From the NCBI GenBank assembly GCA_029379385.1, contig CM055610.1, positions 21,105,422-21,169,421 of the forward strand: a DNA stretch of 64,000 nt. The letters run 5' to 3'. Made by a program: the position numbers and the translations under genes. Every line of letters begins with the position of its first letter. The stretch's first letter is position 1. This stretch comes from Quillaja saponaria. Its lineage: Eukaryota > Streptophyta > Magnoliopsida > Fabales > Quillajaceae. Under the pieces are notes generated by a model that had not been told where the DNA came from, searched no databases, and saw only the letters and a program-made list of their open reading frames with translations. This document shows positions 11,001 to 22,477 of the stretch, piece after piece.

Positions 11001-14000
11001 TTGCAACTAGAGAACAATTAAAAAGTGAGATTGCTAGAATGTTTTACTCTGCTGGGTTGCCCTTTCACTTTGCTAGGAATCCTTATTATCTCAGTGCATT
11101 TTCTTTTACTGCAAATAATGTTATTTCTGGTTTTGTCCCCCCTAGTTACAATGCTTTGAGAACCACTTTGTTGCAAAGAGAAAAAGCACACATTGAATCT
11201 ATGCTTGAACCAATAAAAAAGACATGGAAAGAAAAGGGTGTGAGCATAGTGTCAGATGGATGGACTGATGCACAACGTAGGCCTTTAATTAATTTTATGG
11301 CTACATCTGAAGGAGGTCCAATATTCTTGAAGGCTATTGATGGGTCTAAAGAATACAAAGACAAGTTTTACATGGCTAGTTTGATTAGATCTGCAATTGT
11401 TGAGGTTGGAGACAAGAATGTGGTCCAAGTTATTACTGATAATGCTACTGTTTGTAAGGTTGCGGGGATTCTTATTGAAGTTGACTATCCTCAAATTTTT
11501 TGGACTCCATGTGTTATCCACACTTTAAATCTTGCTCTAAAGAATATTTGTGCAGCAAAAAATACTGAAAGGAATGAAATTGCTTATGTTGAGTGCCATT
11601 GGATCACTGAAACTTCTCAAAAAGCTGATTTTGTTAGAAATTTTATCATGACTCATTCAATGAGATTGGCTATTTTTAATGAGTTTGGCTATTTTTAATG
11701 AGTTTATGCCTTTAAAGATGCTTGCAGTTGCTGATACACGATTTACTTCAGTGATTATTACATTAAAAAGATTCAAACTCATAAAACGTGGTCTCCAAAC
11801 CATGGTTATTAGTGATCAGTGGACTGCTTACAAGGAGGAGGATGTGGAAAAGGCAACTGTAAAGGAAATCATCTTAAATGATGTTTGGTGGGATAAAGTT
11901 GATTACATCATTGCCTTTACTGCTCTTATCTATGATATGCTTCGGGTTACTGATACTGATAAGCCCACTCTTCACTTGGTCTACGATATGTGGGATACAA
12001 TGATAGAAAAAGTGAGGACAACCATATTAAGACATGAAGGAAAGGAAGCAAATGATCAGTCAACCTTTTATGATGTGGTGTACTCTATTCTCATTGATCG
12101 GTGGACTAAAAGTTGCACACCTCTACATTGTATGGCTAATTCTTTGAACCCAAGGTAAATATATTAATTCAAATCTTTTTTTTTCTTGATTTTATAGATT
12201 AGTTCGTGTTTTTTTTTTTCCCTAACAAGTGAATGAACTAACATATATTTATACATAACATGTAGATATTATAGTGATGAATGGCTAGCTGAGGCATCAA
12301 ATCGGGTTCCTCCACATATGGACACAAAAATTTCTATTGAGAGAAATAAGTGTTTGAGGAAATATTTTCTTAATCCAGATGACAGAAAAATGGCTACCAT
12401 GGAATATGCAAGGTTTTCAGGAAGACAAGATATATTTGGTGACTTTGATTCCTTGCAAGATAGATGGAGTTTAGAGCCAAAAGCATGGTGGCTAGTGTAT
12501 GGAGCTTCTACACCTTTACTTCAAAAAGTAGCTTTGAAGCTTCTTTCACAACCATGTTCGTCATCTTGCTGCGAGAGAAATTGGAGTACTTATTCATTTA
12601 TTCACTCAATGAAAAAAAATAAGATGACTCCCAAAAGAGCTGAAGACTTGGTGTATATTCATACAAATCTTCGTCTCTTTTCAAGGAAGAATGAAAGTTA
12701 TACAACTGGACAAAGCAAGATGTGGGATATTGGTGAAGATGAATGGGATCCATTGGAGGGTGCAGGAGTTCTAGAGATTGCCATTTTGTCTCTTGATGAA
12801 CCAGATTTAGAATAAGTTCTTTTCACTGATGATGATGATATCAATGATGATTCTATTTAATTTCTTGATCTTGGCTTGTAATTGTACTCCTTTATTGGTT
12901 TAGTTGTGCTTGTCTTGTAGTTTTGTTTTATTCCTATTATCTGGACAGATTGTAGCTTGGCTTGCATGGTGGATGAACTTTTTTTTTTAATGCTTTGTGC
13001 TACTTTTATGGTTTTAGTCTATAATGTAATTGTTTGATCATGTGTAATTACAATGGCTGGAAGCTTAACTATTTTTTTTTACAGTTATTCTTTTTGTACT
13101 CTTTATATATATATATATATATTTTTTTTTTATTTTTTTTTAAATTATTTAATTTAGCGTATCCTAGCTGTACCGGTATCGTGATTTTTTGAAAAATGAC
13201 AAATCGCCGTACCGGTATCGTACCAGACCGCACCGAAGTACCGATACCAGTGCTTCATTGAGTAACGAGCTAACTGTTAACCTATCACTACCCTTCTCCT
13301 TGTCTGGGTTTAATACTGGCCTATAAAAAAAATGCTATAGTAGCAGTGGTGAATTTTTCATTAACATTTAAAACTCGGTGCAAAGGAAAAAAAAAAAAGT
13401 TAGTGGCTCGGTAGCATGTAGAACAGCCACAAACTCAAAAAAAATTTATATACTGCTTAATGTCACTAATGCTAGAGGAGCAGTTGGGCACGATTTAGAT
13501 CAAACCAATACTGAATATGGGAGCCAACTCCCAGATTCCTACAACTTTTCCTCCCCTTGCTAATGTTGTCTATTGACTCCATATTTCTAACCTCAACACA
13601 TTTCTCTAATAAATACCCTCATGAGATGTCTCCTTAAGGCTGCTCACAAAGAACATAATCATGATAGGAAAAGGCTTTACCAAGAAAGGAAGCTCTAGGC
13701 ATGTAGATTTAAACCATAGCACTCTGAACTATGATACAACGGAGAAAGTGAAGCTTCCAATTGCTCATTTCCAAAGAAAAATAAAGTTGTATGACAATTG
13801 AAAAGTAATGGCAGCCCTAGCTCCCGTCAAATGTGTGTGCACAAAAATATTGCTGAGATGGGTAATCAGGGCTTCACGCCAACTGTTCCCCCGTGACATC
13901 CAGTCTCCTCGTTCAACATGCACAAGGTAATTACCAGGTCATGCCAGACCCTGTGGGTGGCCACAAAGGACCGTTGCTCAGACAGGGGTTTCAAACTCTA

Positions 14001-17000
14001 CATGCCACATTTGTTAGTGCTTATCTAGGTTCAGCTAACCACCTGAACTGACCATTGGGGTTATGATAATTAAGAATATTCACGTGTGTCATGTTGAATA
14101 TCACACTGTACTTGAAAGGTTTAGGCGTATAGACTGTTTCTTAAACCTCTTATGGACCCTTTTGAGCCTCCGTAATTAGAGGATAAGAATGGCTCTCTTG
14201 TTTGGACTCTTACTCAAACACATTCCAGCTACTTAATTTTTGGTGCAGTAGTCTTATTAAGCTAATTGCTAGAAATTGTTCTTTTAACTTACTACCTGAG
14301 TTAAGGCCATAACTGAACCTAGACCCATGTGGCAACCCAGAAATTCCATGAGTTAGAATGTTATATTCATAACAATAAACAGGTAGATGAAGATTCTGCA
14401 TTTGACATGCATAATATGAAAAATCATACGTCATACCATTAAAGCTTGATCAAATAGTCGAGATGCTTTCTCCAACTGCATCAAGTCATCATTACCATCA
14501 GGTACAGTCCTAAAAAAATGAATTTTCTCCAGAGCAGAAAAGAATTGCCCACAGAGTTCATCTTTAGACACCCCTGTCGTTAAGAAACAATTAATTTAAC
14601 TTTCCACCGGAGATTCTAAACATAGAGCAAAAATTTTAAAACTATGACAAATTAAGTCCAAGTCACCACATTGACTAGTCCCTGAAGCAAAAGTTTGCAT
14701 ATTTTATCTACAAAATCAACTAACTTTTGACTAATAAGAGGAAAAATCTTTACTTTGATATAAATTCTTAACGCAATCTTAAGCAGCAGGTAAATTTGGG
14801 ATTAATCTTTTTGATAACACTGAAGTGTTCAACAATCTTATCATGATTAGACAAATAATGAGACCCTAAACTAATTGTTTTTTAAGATTCATGGGAATGT
14901 CCCCAAAACTTCTTTTCTGCCTTTGGTTGCTTGTGCTGGTAAGATTAGACCTAAGATTTTCTTACAAAATCTTCCCCACTTAATGGTTGAGCTAATCCCA
15001 GGCTGTGTTTATGACTTTATGTACCTGTATTGATATGAAAGCTTCTTGACTTCAACCAATCTGAGCTAGTTAGTTTATCTCAAGCTATCAGTTAACCATC
15101 AAATGAATTATAAATCATTTTTAATAATACTACTAAACCTGTACTTTTTCTTCTACAAGTTTATCCAACTAAAAACCTATAGGATCTAGTCTAAAATCTA
15201 AATCCGTCCATCTTGAAGAAAATCTATATTGCAAAAGTAAACACAATTATTCAGTTGTTAATGGGAACATAACTGTCAAAGAAGTCAAACCCTTCAGCCT
15301 GCTTAAGCTGCAATAGATAATGAAAAGGAAAGATTCATGGAGGAGAGAAAGAAACCCATTTCGAAGATCAATTTTTATCTAATTTATAATAAATAACCAA
15401 AATTTCTATTTACAAAGTTGTCGCATATTTAACATGGCAGATCTTGTTGTAGAAACCATGTACATTGTAACAAAACCACAGATCTCCTTAGGCATGAGTT
15501 TAGGAACACTTAAAATAAAAATTGAAAACAAGGAAAAGATTACCCTACCATCACCGTCACTGGCCCTCGTCCATTCTTCAACCTAATCAAGTTGGAGACA
15601 ACAAAACAGAATCAGAACCCCAAACCAAAACTCCATTCATATGCAAATATAAAGAATCATTCAAACACAAAGTAAACAGAAAATAAATCATTAAAAATGA
15701 AGCAGTTACATTAATAACATTGTGAAAGGTGCATGATTTAGGATCATGACATCATAGATTTGCCTATTTTTAAGCAACATAAATGTTCACAATCCCTTTG
15801 AATTTAGTCTCAAACATCATTGCAAAATATAAGCTGAATACATGTGACAACATTACAAATAAAACATTTCTTATAAAAAAAATACAAATAAAATCATTAC
15901 GGAAAAAAGTCATTTTTAAAACTTTTTTTCTATTGTATGCAATCGTATACTGGTCTGAATGTAATTTATTTAGGCAGAAATAATGGTTAAAAGAAAACAT
16001 GAAAAAAAGATGAGTTTAACAAAGATGTTGTTAAAACAAAAGTGCGAATAGCATGAAATCTAGAATTGAAAAACAAAAACAAGCAAAAGAAAAAACACAA
16101 GATTTATTGAGATTCGGCTCAATCTAGCCTACGTCCTTACTAATAAGATCAAAATTCACTATTCTGTTCTTGGAGAAAATACAAGTGTCTAACGTAAAAA
16201 AACTTATTGAACCCCAAAGCTAACTGTCTTTATATATAGGCGGGAACAAGAAAAAACAAACCCAAAATTTTTTTCGTTTCATAAACTAAAACTTATTTTT
16301 CGGGTTACTCTAAAATCGTAATTATCTAACAGGTTACATTGCGAAACTTTAGCATAACCAGATACAAGACAAAAACAACAGATGCCTTTGATATAATAAC
16401 TTTTTGTTTGCATTTGATTGCAATACAGTTCTAACCATCCAAAAAGAATTTAAGTTGAAGCCCCTTTAACAAAAATTCATTACTCTTAACTCTTAAGACT
16501 TAAGAGTCTGATCAGGAGTTGACTAAAAGTTAGTTTGATTTGGCATTTGAAAATCAGTGTTTAAATAATTGATTTTTCATAGTAAATATCCTTTTCTTCC
16601 ACCACCCATCACCTCCATCCTTTTCCTTAAAACTCTCAAACATAGCCTAAGTATATAATAAATCATAAGTTGCATGCCCATGCCTTAGGATATGGTTTTC
16701 TATATAAATTTTATTTTTTATCTGTTATAATCATTGGGATCTTTTTATTGGCATTCTTCTTTTATATATATAGTAAACCAATGGACATTTTATAAACGAT
16801 TGTGAAAGCCAAAAAAAAAAAAATTAAAATGAGCAAACATAAGCATTCTCTGAATTCCAATGTCGAACCTCATTCTCACCACATCCTCATCATAAGTCTT
16901 TTCAGCTAAAACTCTAGTAAGTTTCTTGTACTTCTAGAAATTGATGAAAGATTTTTAAATTTCTCCATAATATCTAGGACACAAATGTTCTTTGATAACA

Positions 17001-19161
17001 TCTAGGGTCCTTGCAGACTTGGTCTCTTGATTTTCTGGATCTTTCTCTTGTAAATCATTTTAGCGTTTTCTTGTTCGTGGTCCAGACTCTGTCTCATTCC
17101 CTTTCATAATTTATTTGAAAGGCTAAGATTCCATCTAAGGTTAAGGTTTTTGCTAGGACATCAGTGCTTAATTAAGTCAAGATCAATACTAATAACTTGC
17201 TGCATATAAGAAGATAAGGCAAATATCCCCCTAATATTTGTGTGATATATTTACAGAATTGTGACACTAATGAGCATCTATTTCTTCACTGTCCTTTTAT
17301 TTGAACACTTTTGGGTAGACAATTTGATATTTTCAGCATTCCTTAGGCTTGCTCCGGCTCTTTGCGTGATTTTTTTATGATTTGTTGCCGAAGTTTTGGA
17401 GAAAAAAAGAATTGTTTAGTGTCTGTAGAAATGTGATTTCTTTGCAGTGATTTGAGGAGTATTGTTGGAACGTAATACAAGGATATTTCATGATCGTAAT
17501 CTCCCATGATATCTCATTTGGGATAAGGTAGCTTTCTTTTCTTTTCTGATGTTTTGATTTAGGAGCCTTCCAAGGTGGTTCTTTAGTAGATAATAGAAAT
17601 ACAACGTGATTGGAGAGCCTTAATGATTTAAGCTTATATTTTTCTTTACTATTTTTTTTAATACTTAGGAGGAATTTTTGTCTCCCTTGTACTTCTTTCA
17701 TTCTCAATATAAAAAATAAAAATATAAATATCTATCAAAAAAAAAAATTCTATTAAAAAAAGTGAAGGAGGAAAAAGCATAGCATTTTTCTTCTGAAGGA
17801 CAAAATAAATAATTATGGTGAGTAAAATTGTTAATGTAATGGATGCATTAAAAATAATGGCATCAGTGTAACAAGAAAAAAAAAAAGGATAAAAGGTGAA
17901 TTACCAGATGTTTAGAAGCATCTGAACGATTTTTAGCTTCAGCAGAATTCTGAGCATAGGACGAACTGGGGGCATTCAATGAATCTGGTTCATGACCTAA
18001 CTTGTTGGCTTCCTGGTGCTTGCGTGCCTCAATGGAATTAAATATCTCAACCAATGGTTCTGGTTTTTCATGATCATCAACAGAAGACGAGCTACGCTTA
18101 AAAACCTCCACCAAACACTCCCCAGCAACCTCAATCCCTTCAAGATCAACACTAGGAGCAGGTTCAACTGATCCAGAGAGAAAAAAGATTACCGTCAGAA
18201 AGGAAATTTAGCAACAGAATTGCAGCCTAGTTGAAAAGTGCATAAGATGTTTGAAAGCTAGACATATTATCATTAACAAAAATTAAGATTAAATAGGCAA
18301 CCAAAAAAATGTTATTTCTCTAAAAGGAAGAAAAGAAAAGGAAAATAAAATAAATTTGTAGCAGTCTAAAATGATTCATCACATCACATCTTGGGAAATA
18401 TAAGTTAAATGTTTATAAGAAATTTGTCTTCCACTCTTAAGCTTGCAAAAATTGAAAGACAAACAGTGAGATTGGATGGATAGAATGGAGCTCAAATACA
18501 ATGACAGGACTTCTTTATTCCTTTTCATTGTTATCTCATAAAAGGGAAGGAAGACATAATAAAGAAACATGGCATTCCTTCAATGATTAATTTGCTTCTA
18601 TTGTTTTGGCTCCTTACAAACTCGCTAAAAGAGAAAGAGAAAGAGAAAGACGGGGAGGGGGAGGGGTAGTGGTAGGGGCACGGAATATGCATTCTTGAGA
18701 CCATTGTACATCATAATCCATAACTGATAGAATCATAAAACATAGAAAAGGTCTTTTAGACTGACATATTTTCAATAACCTCTCAAAAGCAAATACCCGT
18801 TATTGATAGCTAATAAAAATTAGACATTTGATCAAACCCAGAAAGAATAACAAGCAAAACTCCATTTCTGATGGTGAAACAATTAGGAAAAGTGTTTTTG
18901 AGCCAGGCTGTGCTATTGCTTACAAGCCGAATTTTTAGCAAATTAACATTCTGATACAAGACTAGTTTTTCTTTAGGCAATTGCAACATATATCTTCGAC
19001 CAGCAAATTACAAGCTCAACATTGTTGCATTAAACTATTATAGAAGCACCAGTATATACATTCACAGAGAGATCGAGAGACAGAAAACCTGAGTTAAGGA
19101 AGTCCAAGAAAGCACGACCGAAGCGGCGAGCTATTGGGGAGTCAGTGGTGATGGTAGCCAT
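5032..19161 (-). CDS. SGT: SGTA/Sgt2-type small glutamine-rich TPR co-chaperone, 10 exons, 433 residues
   Basis: Exons (5' to 3'): 19161-19089, 18167-17905, 15582-15549, 14573-14437, 9089-9023, 8459-8360, 7202-7039, 6134-6088, 6009-5959, 5397-5032. All junctions are GT-AG, phases agree and the sum is 1302 nt. Residues 1-80 match the family's N-terminal dimerisation domain (TDSPIARRFGRAFLDFLNSV near the start). Residues about 181-283 are three TPR repeats, and the C-terminus is Met/Asn-rich. The family is a cytosolic adaptor linking Hsp70/Hsp90 to tail-anchored protein targeting through the GET pathway. Of the five TPR positions that clamp the chaperone tail, Lys189, Asn193, Asn224 and Lys254 are present, but the usual Arg is Leu258. 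Trp295 and Phe207 also replace residues usually conserved. Exon 3 is only 34 nt. Intron 4 (9090-14436) is enlarged by a hAT element, and the 3'-UTR is cut by a Copia element. The family call is firm; whether the protein is fully functional is uncertain. Confidence 0.92.
8381..8963. repeat. Tandem duplication covering part of SGT exon 6 and its upstream intron
   Basis: Positions 8381-8656 are repeated at 8682-8963, offset about 301 bp, with only a few differences and a 6-bp insertion in the second copy. The two are separated by a GA-rich spacer (8661-8680). The upstream copy, in gene orientation, keeps the exon 6 acceptor and about 80 nt of exon, but it stops before the last 20 nt and the donor site. 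Copy 8381 is therefore the intact exon. The extra copy encodes Leu where the intact exon encodes Phe207. Leu is the residue I expect in the family. Confidence 0.93.
9811..10030 (+). repeat. Tandem 30-bp repeats in the hAT leader
   Basis: Three nearly perfect 30-bp units (9811-9840, 9841-9870, 9871-9900) each contain the perfect 12-bp palindrome gatcggccgatc. Further diverged units built on gttgaaggttgaag plus gcagttcaggcc run to about 10030. The array lies about 350 bp inside the left end of the element, ahead of the transposase, where it could hold protein-binding sites. That role is a guess. Confidence 0.9.
10544..12815 (+). pseudogene. hAT transposase, broken by a 19-bp tandem duplication
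   Basis: Open reading frame 10544-11698 contains a BED-type zinc finger (about 10700-10800: CNYC, then HLLKLPNCGIKAC) and a DUF659-like catalytic core with SDGWTD and TDNAT. The frame ends at a premature stop, 11696-11698. Immediately around it the 19-bp segment 11666-11684 is repeated at 11685-11703. Because 19 is not a multiple of three, the frame shifts, and the protein continues in another frame to a donor after 12154, then 12266-12815. The last part has the hAT dimerisation region with the SSSCCERNWS motif holding the catalytic Glu. All three expected acidic residues are thus encoded, but not in one frame. No in-frame ATG precedes the zinc finger, so the start must lie in an upstream exon near or before 10060 or be lost. 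Confidence 0.92.
13268..17119. other. SGT intron 3 and parts of introns 2 and 4; no further gene seen
   Basis: Apart from SGT exons 3 (15549-15582) and 4 (14437-14573), this stretch is AT-rich intron. Around 16060-16330 there is sequence like plant repeat ends (a tract reading gattcggctcaat and cctacgtcc), but I could not assign it to an element. The small overlapping ORFs at 15770-16000 on both strands are low-complexity. Confidence 0.5.
17120..17755 (+). mobile_element. 5'-truncated LINE (L1-type) fragment in SGT intron 2
   Basis: The plus strand has broken coding sequence resembling the C-terminal zinc-binding region of plant LINE reverse transcriptases: KAKIPSKVKVFAR near 17130, PPNICV near 17230, EHLFLHCPF near 17270 and a diverged tail near 17500. 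It is followed by a T-rich 3' segment (17660-17700) and an A-rich tail ending at about 17750. That is the usual structure of a 5'-truncated plant L1 insertion. Stops occur throughout. The left boundary is approximate and I could not define a target duplication. Confidence 0.7.
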
Positions 19162-19997
19162 AGCAGAGAGTGAAAGAGAGAAGGAAAGAGAACGCTAAGT
19201 TCCCTTCAATTCAGTTTCTTTGAGAGAGAGTTCTCCGAGCAGTCAGCGCTAGGCAAAGAATCTAGCAGGAGGGAGAGTTGGACAAGTTTACTCAAATTAT
19301 ACTTCGTCTTGTTTGGCCACAACATTGGTTCTTTCCTACCCAGGGTCTAAAATAATTCTGATTCCTGACACTAACTATTACATTTACGCGCCCGAATTAA
19401 TAGAAGACAAGTATCCTGGCGCAACAGAATGGAGAAAATAAATTCGTAGATTTTTTTTTAGTTCGAAAGAGATTCATTGGACGGCTACAAAATTGATAAC
19501 TCTCTGCCATCTTTTTTTTTTTTTTTTACCATATATCATATAACTCTCTGCCATCTTAAGAGTTAACTTAAATGCATAGTATTTATTAACTCATCCAATA
19601 CACACACAATACATGGCACATAAACAATTTATCTAAAGAAAAACCACCTCTAAACACATAACACCACTTTATTAATCGTATGTCACTATATAAATAGACT
19701 AAACTCTAAAAATAAAAAGATTATCATTCTTATTATTTTATTCTATTTATATATTACAGCTTCTCCCTTTAAAAATATTAACTTAACCATCAGAGAAGAA
19801 TCTCAGATACCATCCGACCTCCACTTTATCTTATCTTACAGGTTGAATCTCATAAGTAACATGATTCATCCTCGACATATAAGTCTGAACACCAACGAAC
19901 TTAATACATAAGATTCGAATATATTAAACTTTTTTATCATAGAAGGAATTTTCTTCATCAAAGTTACTTCAATACTCCAAATAAAGACAATTATATC
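19162..19997. other. SGT upstream region
   Basis: This is the region 5' of the SGT start codon. It begins with a GA/CT-rich stretch (19160-19240) that probably belongs to the 5'-UTR and then becomes AT-rich. I see no convincing TATA element and no gene. Confidence 0.45.
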
Positions 19998-20109
19998 CAG
20001 GGGCGGAACTAGGAATTTTACATACCCCGTGCCGAGTTGATGTTATATTAATATTCTTAAAATTGTAATTCATTTTATATTATAATTTCAGCCCTAACAT
20101 AAATATAGT

Positions 20110-20141
<32 letters not shown>

Positions 20142-21262
20142 GGCTGATAGTGTTATGAATATAATGTTCCTTAGGAGTACTTACATAACTTTCCATTTCT
20201 TGATAATTTTTTTTTTATTCTAACCTCTATTTATTATGGTAATATTATAGATACATCCTCCATTTTTAAAACAATATTACTAAATCATAAAATTAGAATA
20301 AAATATTCTTATTTGTTCTAAAAGACAAATATGATTTAACATTGTTTAGTTAAATTAACTATGAAATGACACGTTTAAAATGAGTGACAAATAAAAATTA
20401 AATTAATGATCATTTTGAAATAATAATATAATTTAAAGCAAAAAATATAAATATATAATAATGCATTCTAAAAGGTAAAGTGTTCTAATCCTAACAATTG
20501 AAATAAATTGATGGTGAAGGTAAGTTAATTCAATTAGTTCTTGATGTGTATACTTAGGGATTGAGATCAAATTTTATATTTGGAAAGTGAATTATGATAA
20601 AGAAGAGAATTATCTCTCATTATACATTATAAGCATAACAAACTTACTACAAAAGCCAAAAAAAAAAATTAACGGATAAGATAACACATTATTCTTAAAC
20701 ATTATATTTATAAAAATAACCCTAAAAACTAAATTAATAGTAAGTAAATTATACTTTTTCCATATTTAAAACAAGTTTTTTTTTTTTTTTTGGCCTTTTT
20801 GGCTATTCCTAACATTTACATAATTTCTTTATTTTTATTATCACTATAAATATTTCTTATTTCTAAATTTGTTTTCCTTCTAAAATAACACTAGACAATT
20901 AAAAAAAAAAAAACCTTTAACTAAAACAAGTCATTCTTTTTGTTCAAAATAAATAAATCTAGTAATTTTTTTTAGTCAAAGTTTAGTTTTTTCAGATTTG
21001 TTGACTAAAATTACAATTGAAAAATAAGATATATTTATAGTGATTATAAAAAATAATGTATTTGTTAAGAATATAGCTAGCCAAGAAAGTAGAACTCACA
21101 ATCTCACACCACCCAATTGAAAGAACTAAACTCAACCACCAGGCCAACTCATTCAATGTGTTTTCATTGGTTTCAAATTATATTACTACTATTACTTAGT
21201 AAAAAAATTTATTAAAGAAATTAGCCCGAGCCCATGCTGGCCTGGGTTGTAGGTCCGCCCTG
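19998..21262. mobile_element. Non-autonomous hAT-like element, 1.27 kb
   Basis: Perfect 8-bp direct repeats attatatc lie immediately outside both ends (19990-19997 and 21263-21270). The termini form imperfect inverted repeats, CAGGGGCGGAACTAGG on the left against CAGGGCGGACCTACAA as the reverse complement of the right. This end type and duplication size fit hAT superfamily elements common in dicots. The inside is AT-rich, contains an (AT)n tract at about 20118-20141 and encodes nothing recognisable, so it would need transposase from elsewhere. Confidence 0.88.
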
Positions 21263-21270
21263 ATTATATC

Positions 21271-22477
21271 ATGTAATTTTAAGATTAAGATTTTTTTTAT
21301 AATATTTGTAATACTACAAAGTCTTAAACAGTAAAGTATTTGTTCATGGGACACCATTTTCACAAAACCTACCTTTAGTTCTTAAGCTTTTGCCTTGTTG
21401 ATCATACAAAGTTTCAACCCAATCAGAAAATTAAAACCACTTCGTGACATCTCTTTAATATATGAACTCAAATAATTTACCCAAAAAATAACAATAATAA
21501 ATTAAAATAAAGAAACATTAGTTATTTGATGAAGTGATTACAAGTTTCTGATTAAGTTGAAGCTTTGTGAACATGATCAACATGGTAAAAATTTAAGATT
21601 CAGAGGGATTTTATGGATATGAATTCAACAAAGAGCTAATGAAGGGGATAAGATTAATTACTTTTAAATAAAGAAGAAACATCCTGCCTCTAATTTTAAT
21701 ATAAAGATTTGTTTTGTACAACAAAAAAATAGATGTTTCACCTCCATAAAAAATAAAAAGTAGATGAACCACATATAATTACAAGAAACAAGTTGGATTA
21801 ATTAGTTACAAATAATTAAGTAGAAGTTTGCATGTTAATGTCTTGCTTAATATCTTGTAGACAGGCCTACCTCATGTAGTATAAGATATTGTTGAATTCA
21901 TATTCATAAAAGATTCAAAAAAAGTTGAATTAGAAGAGTCTAATCAAACCTCCTTTTCCCAAACAAGGCCCGGTCACTCTATACCTAGTTTGATTTTAAA
22001 GTGGTCTTTCCCCAAGTACGCATCAATCAAAAAGAGGCCAAGAATTCATTTTGCCTACCAAATCATCACTTACAATTAATAGATTTCAGAGTTAGGGTAC
22101 CCAATTAGTTTCCGAAACAATAATTAATCACAAACAATTTATGGGCACCATTATTCAAAGTTGTTGGTAAGTGGTTTCTTCGGCCAAACAATTAAAGATT
22201 GTTTTAAATTAATGTGCAAGTCTCGTGTTGTGCCTTCATTTTTATTTTATTTTAACAGTTAACATGTTCCATATCTCTATCATATACAAACACTAGGAGG
22301 TGATTGTATGCATATAATATACACACATTATCTGTAGTTCTAGATTTACAGAGAGCCAGGAATAAGAAGAGGATCACGGGAGAATCTGAATCCTCAAAGC
22401 AATCGGACATCTCAGTTCTCAAAAACACACCAACTACTGTTTTTAAAGCTCCAACAGTCGGAAGCATAAGAAATTTA
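21271..22477. other. Intergenic DNA between SGT promoter side and PDS5 3' end
   Basis: AT-rich sequence without a supported gene. The part just left of 22478 must contain the PDS5 3'-UTR. The ORFs at 22252-22555 are overlaps on or around the last PDS5 exon. Confidence 0.5.

Larger units (their letters stand above)
9466..13259 (+). mobile_element. hAT transposon inserted in SGT intron 4
   Basis: This 3.79-kb element is flanked by perfect 8-bp direct repeats gagtaacg (9458-9465 and 13260-13267), the hAT target-duplication size. Its ends are imperfect inverted repeats, TATGAAGCATGGGTAC on the left against AATGAAGCACTGGTATC as the reverse complement of the right. Both subterminal regions carry several copies of taccgg/ccggta. 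Between the ends lie a leader with tandem repeats, a transposase gene on the plus strand (antisense to SGT) and an AT-rich tail. The element accounts for most of SGT intron 4 (9090-14436). Confidence 0.92.

Noticed and set aside
13860..14040. G+C-richer patch in SGT intron 4, considered as an RNA gene or organellar insert
   Set aside because: No tRNA or rRNA pattern and no recognisable organellar sequence; left unassigned.
15770..16000. Overlapping ORFs on both strands in SGT intron 2
   Set aside because: Phe/Ile/Lys-rich products of AT-rich DNA, without motifs or splice sites.
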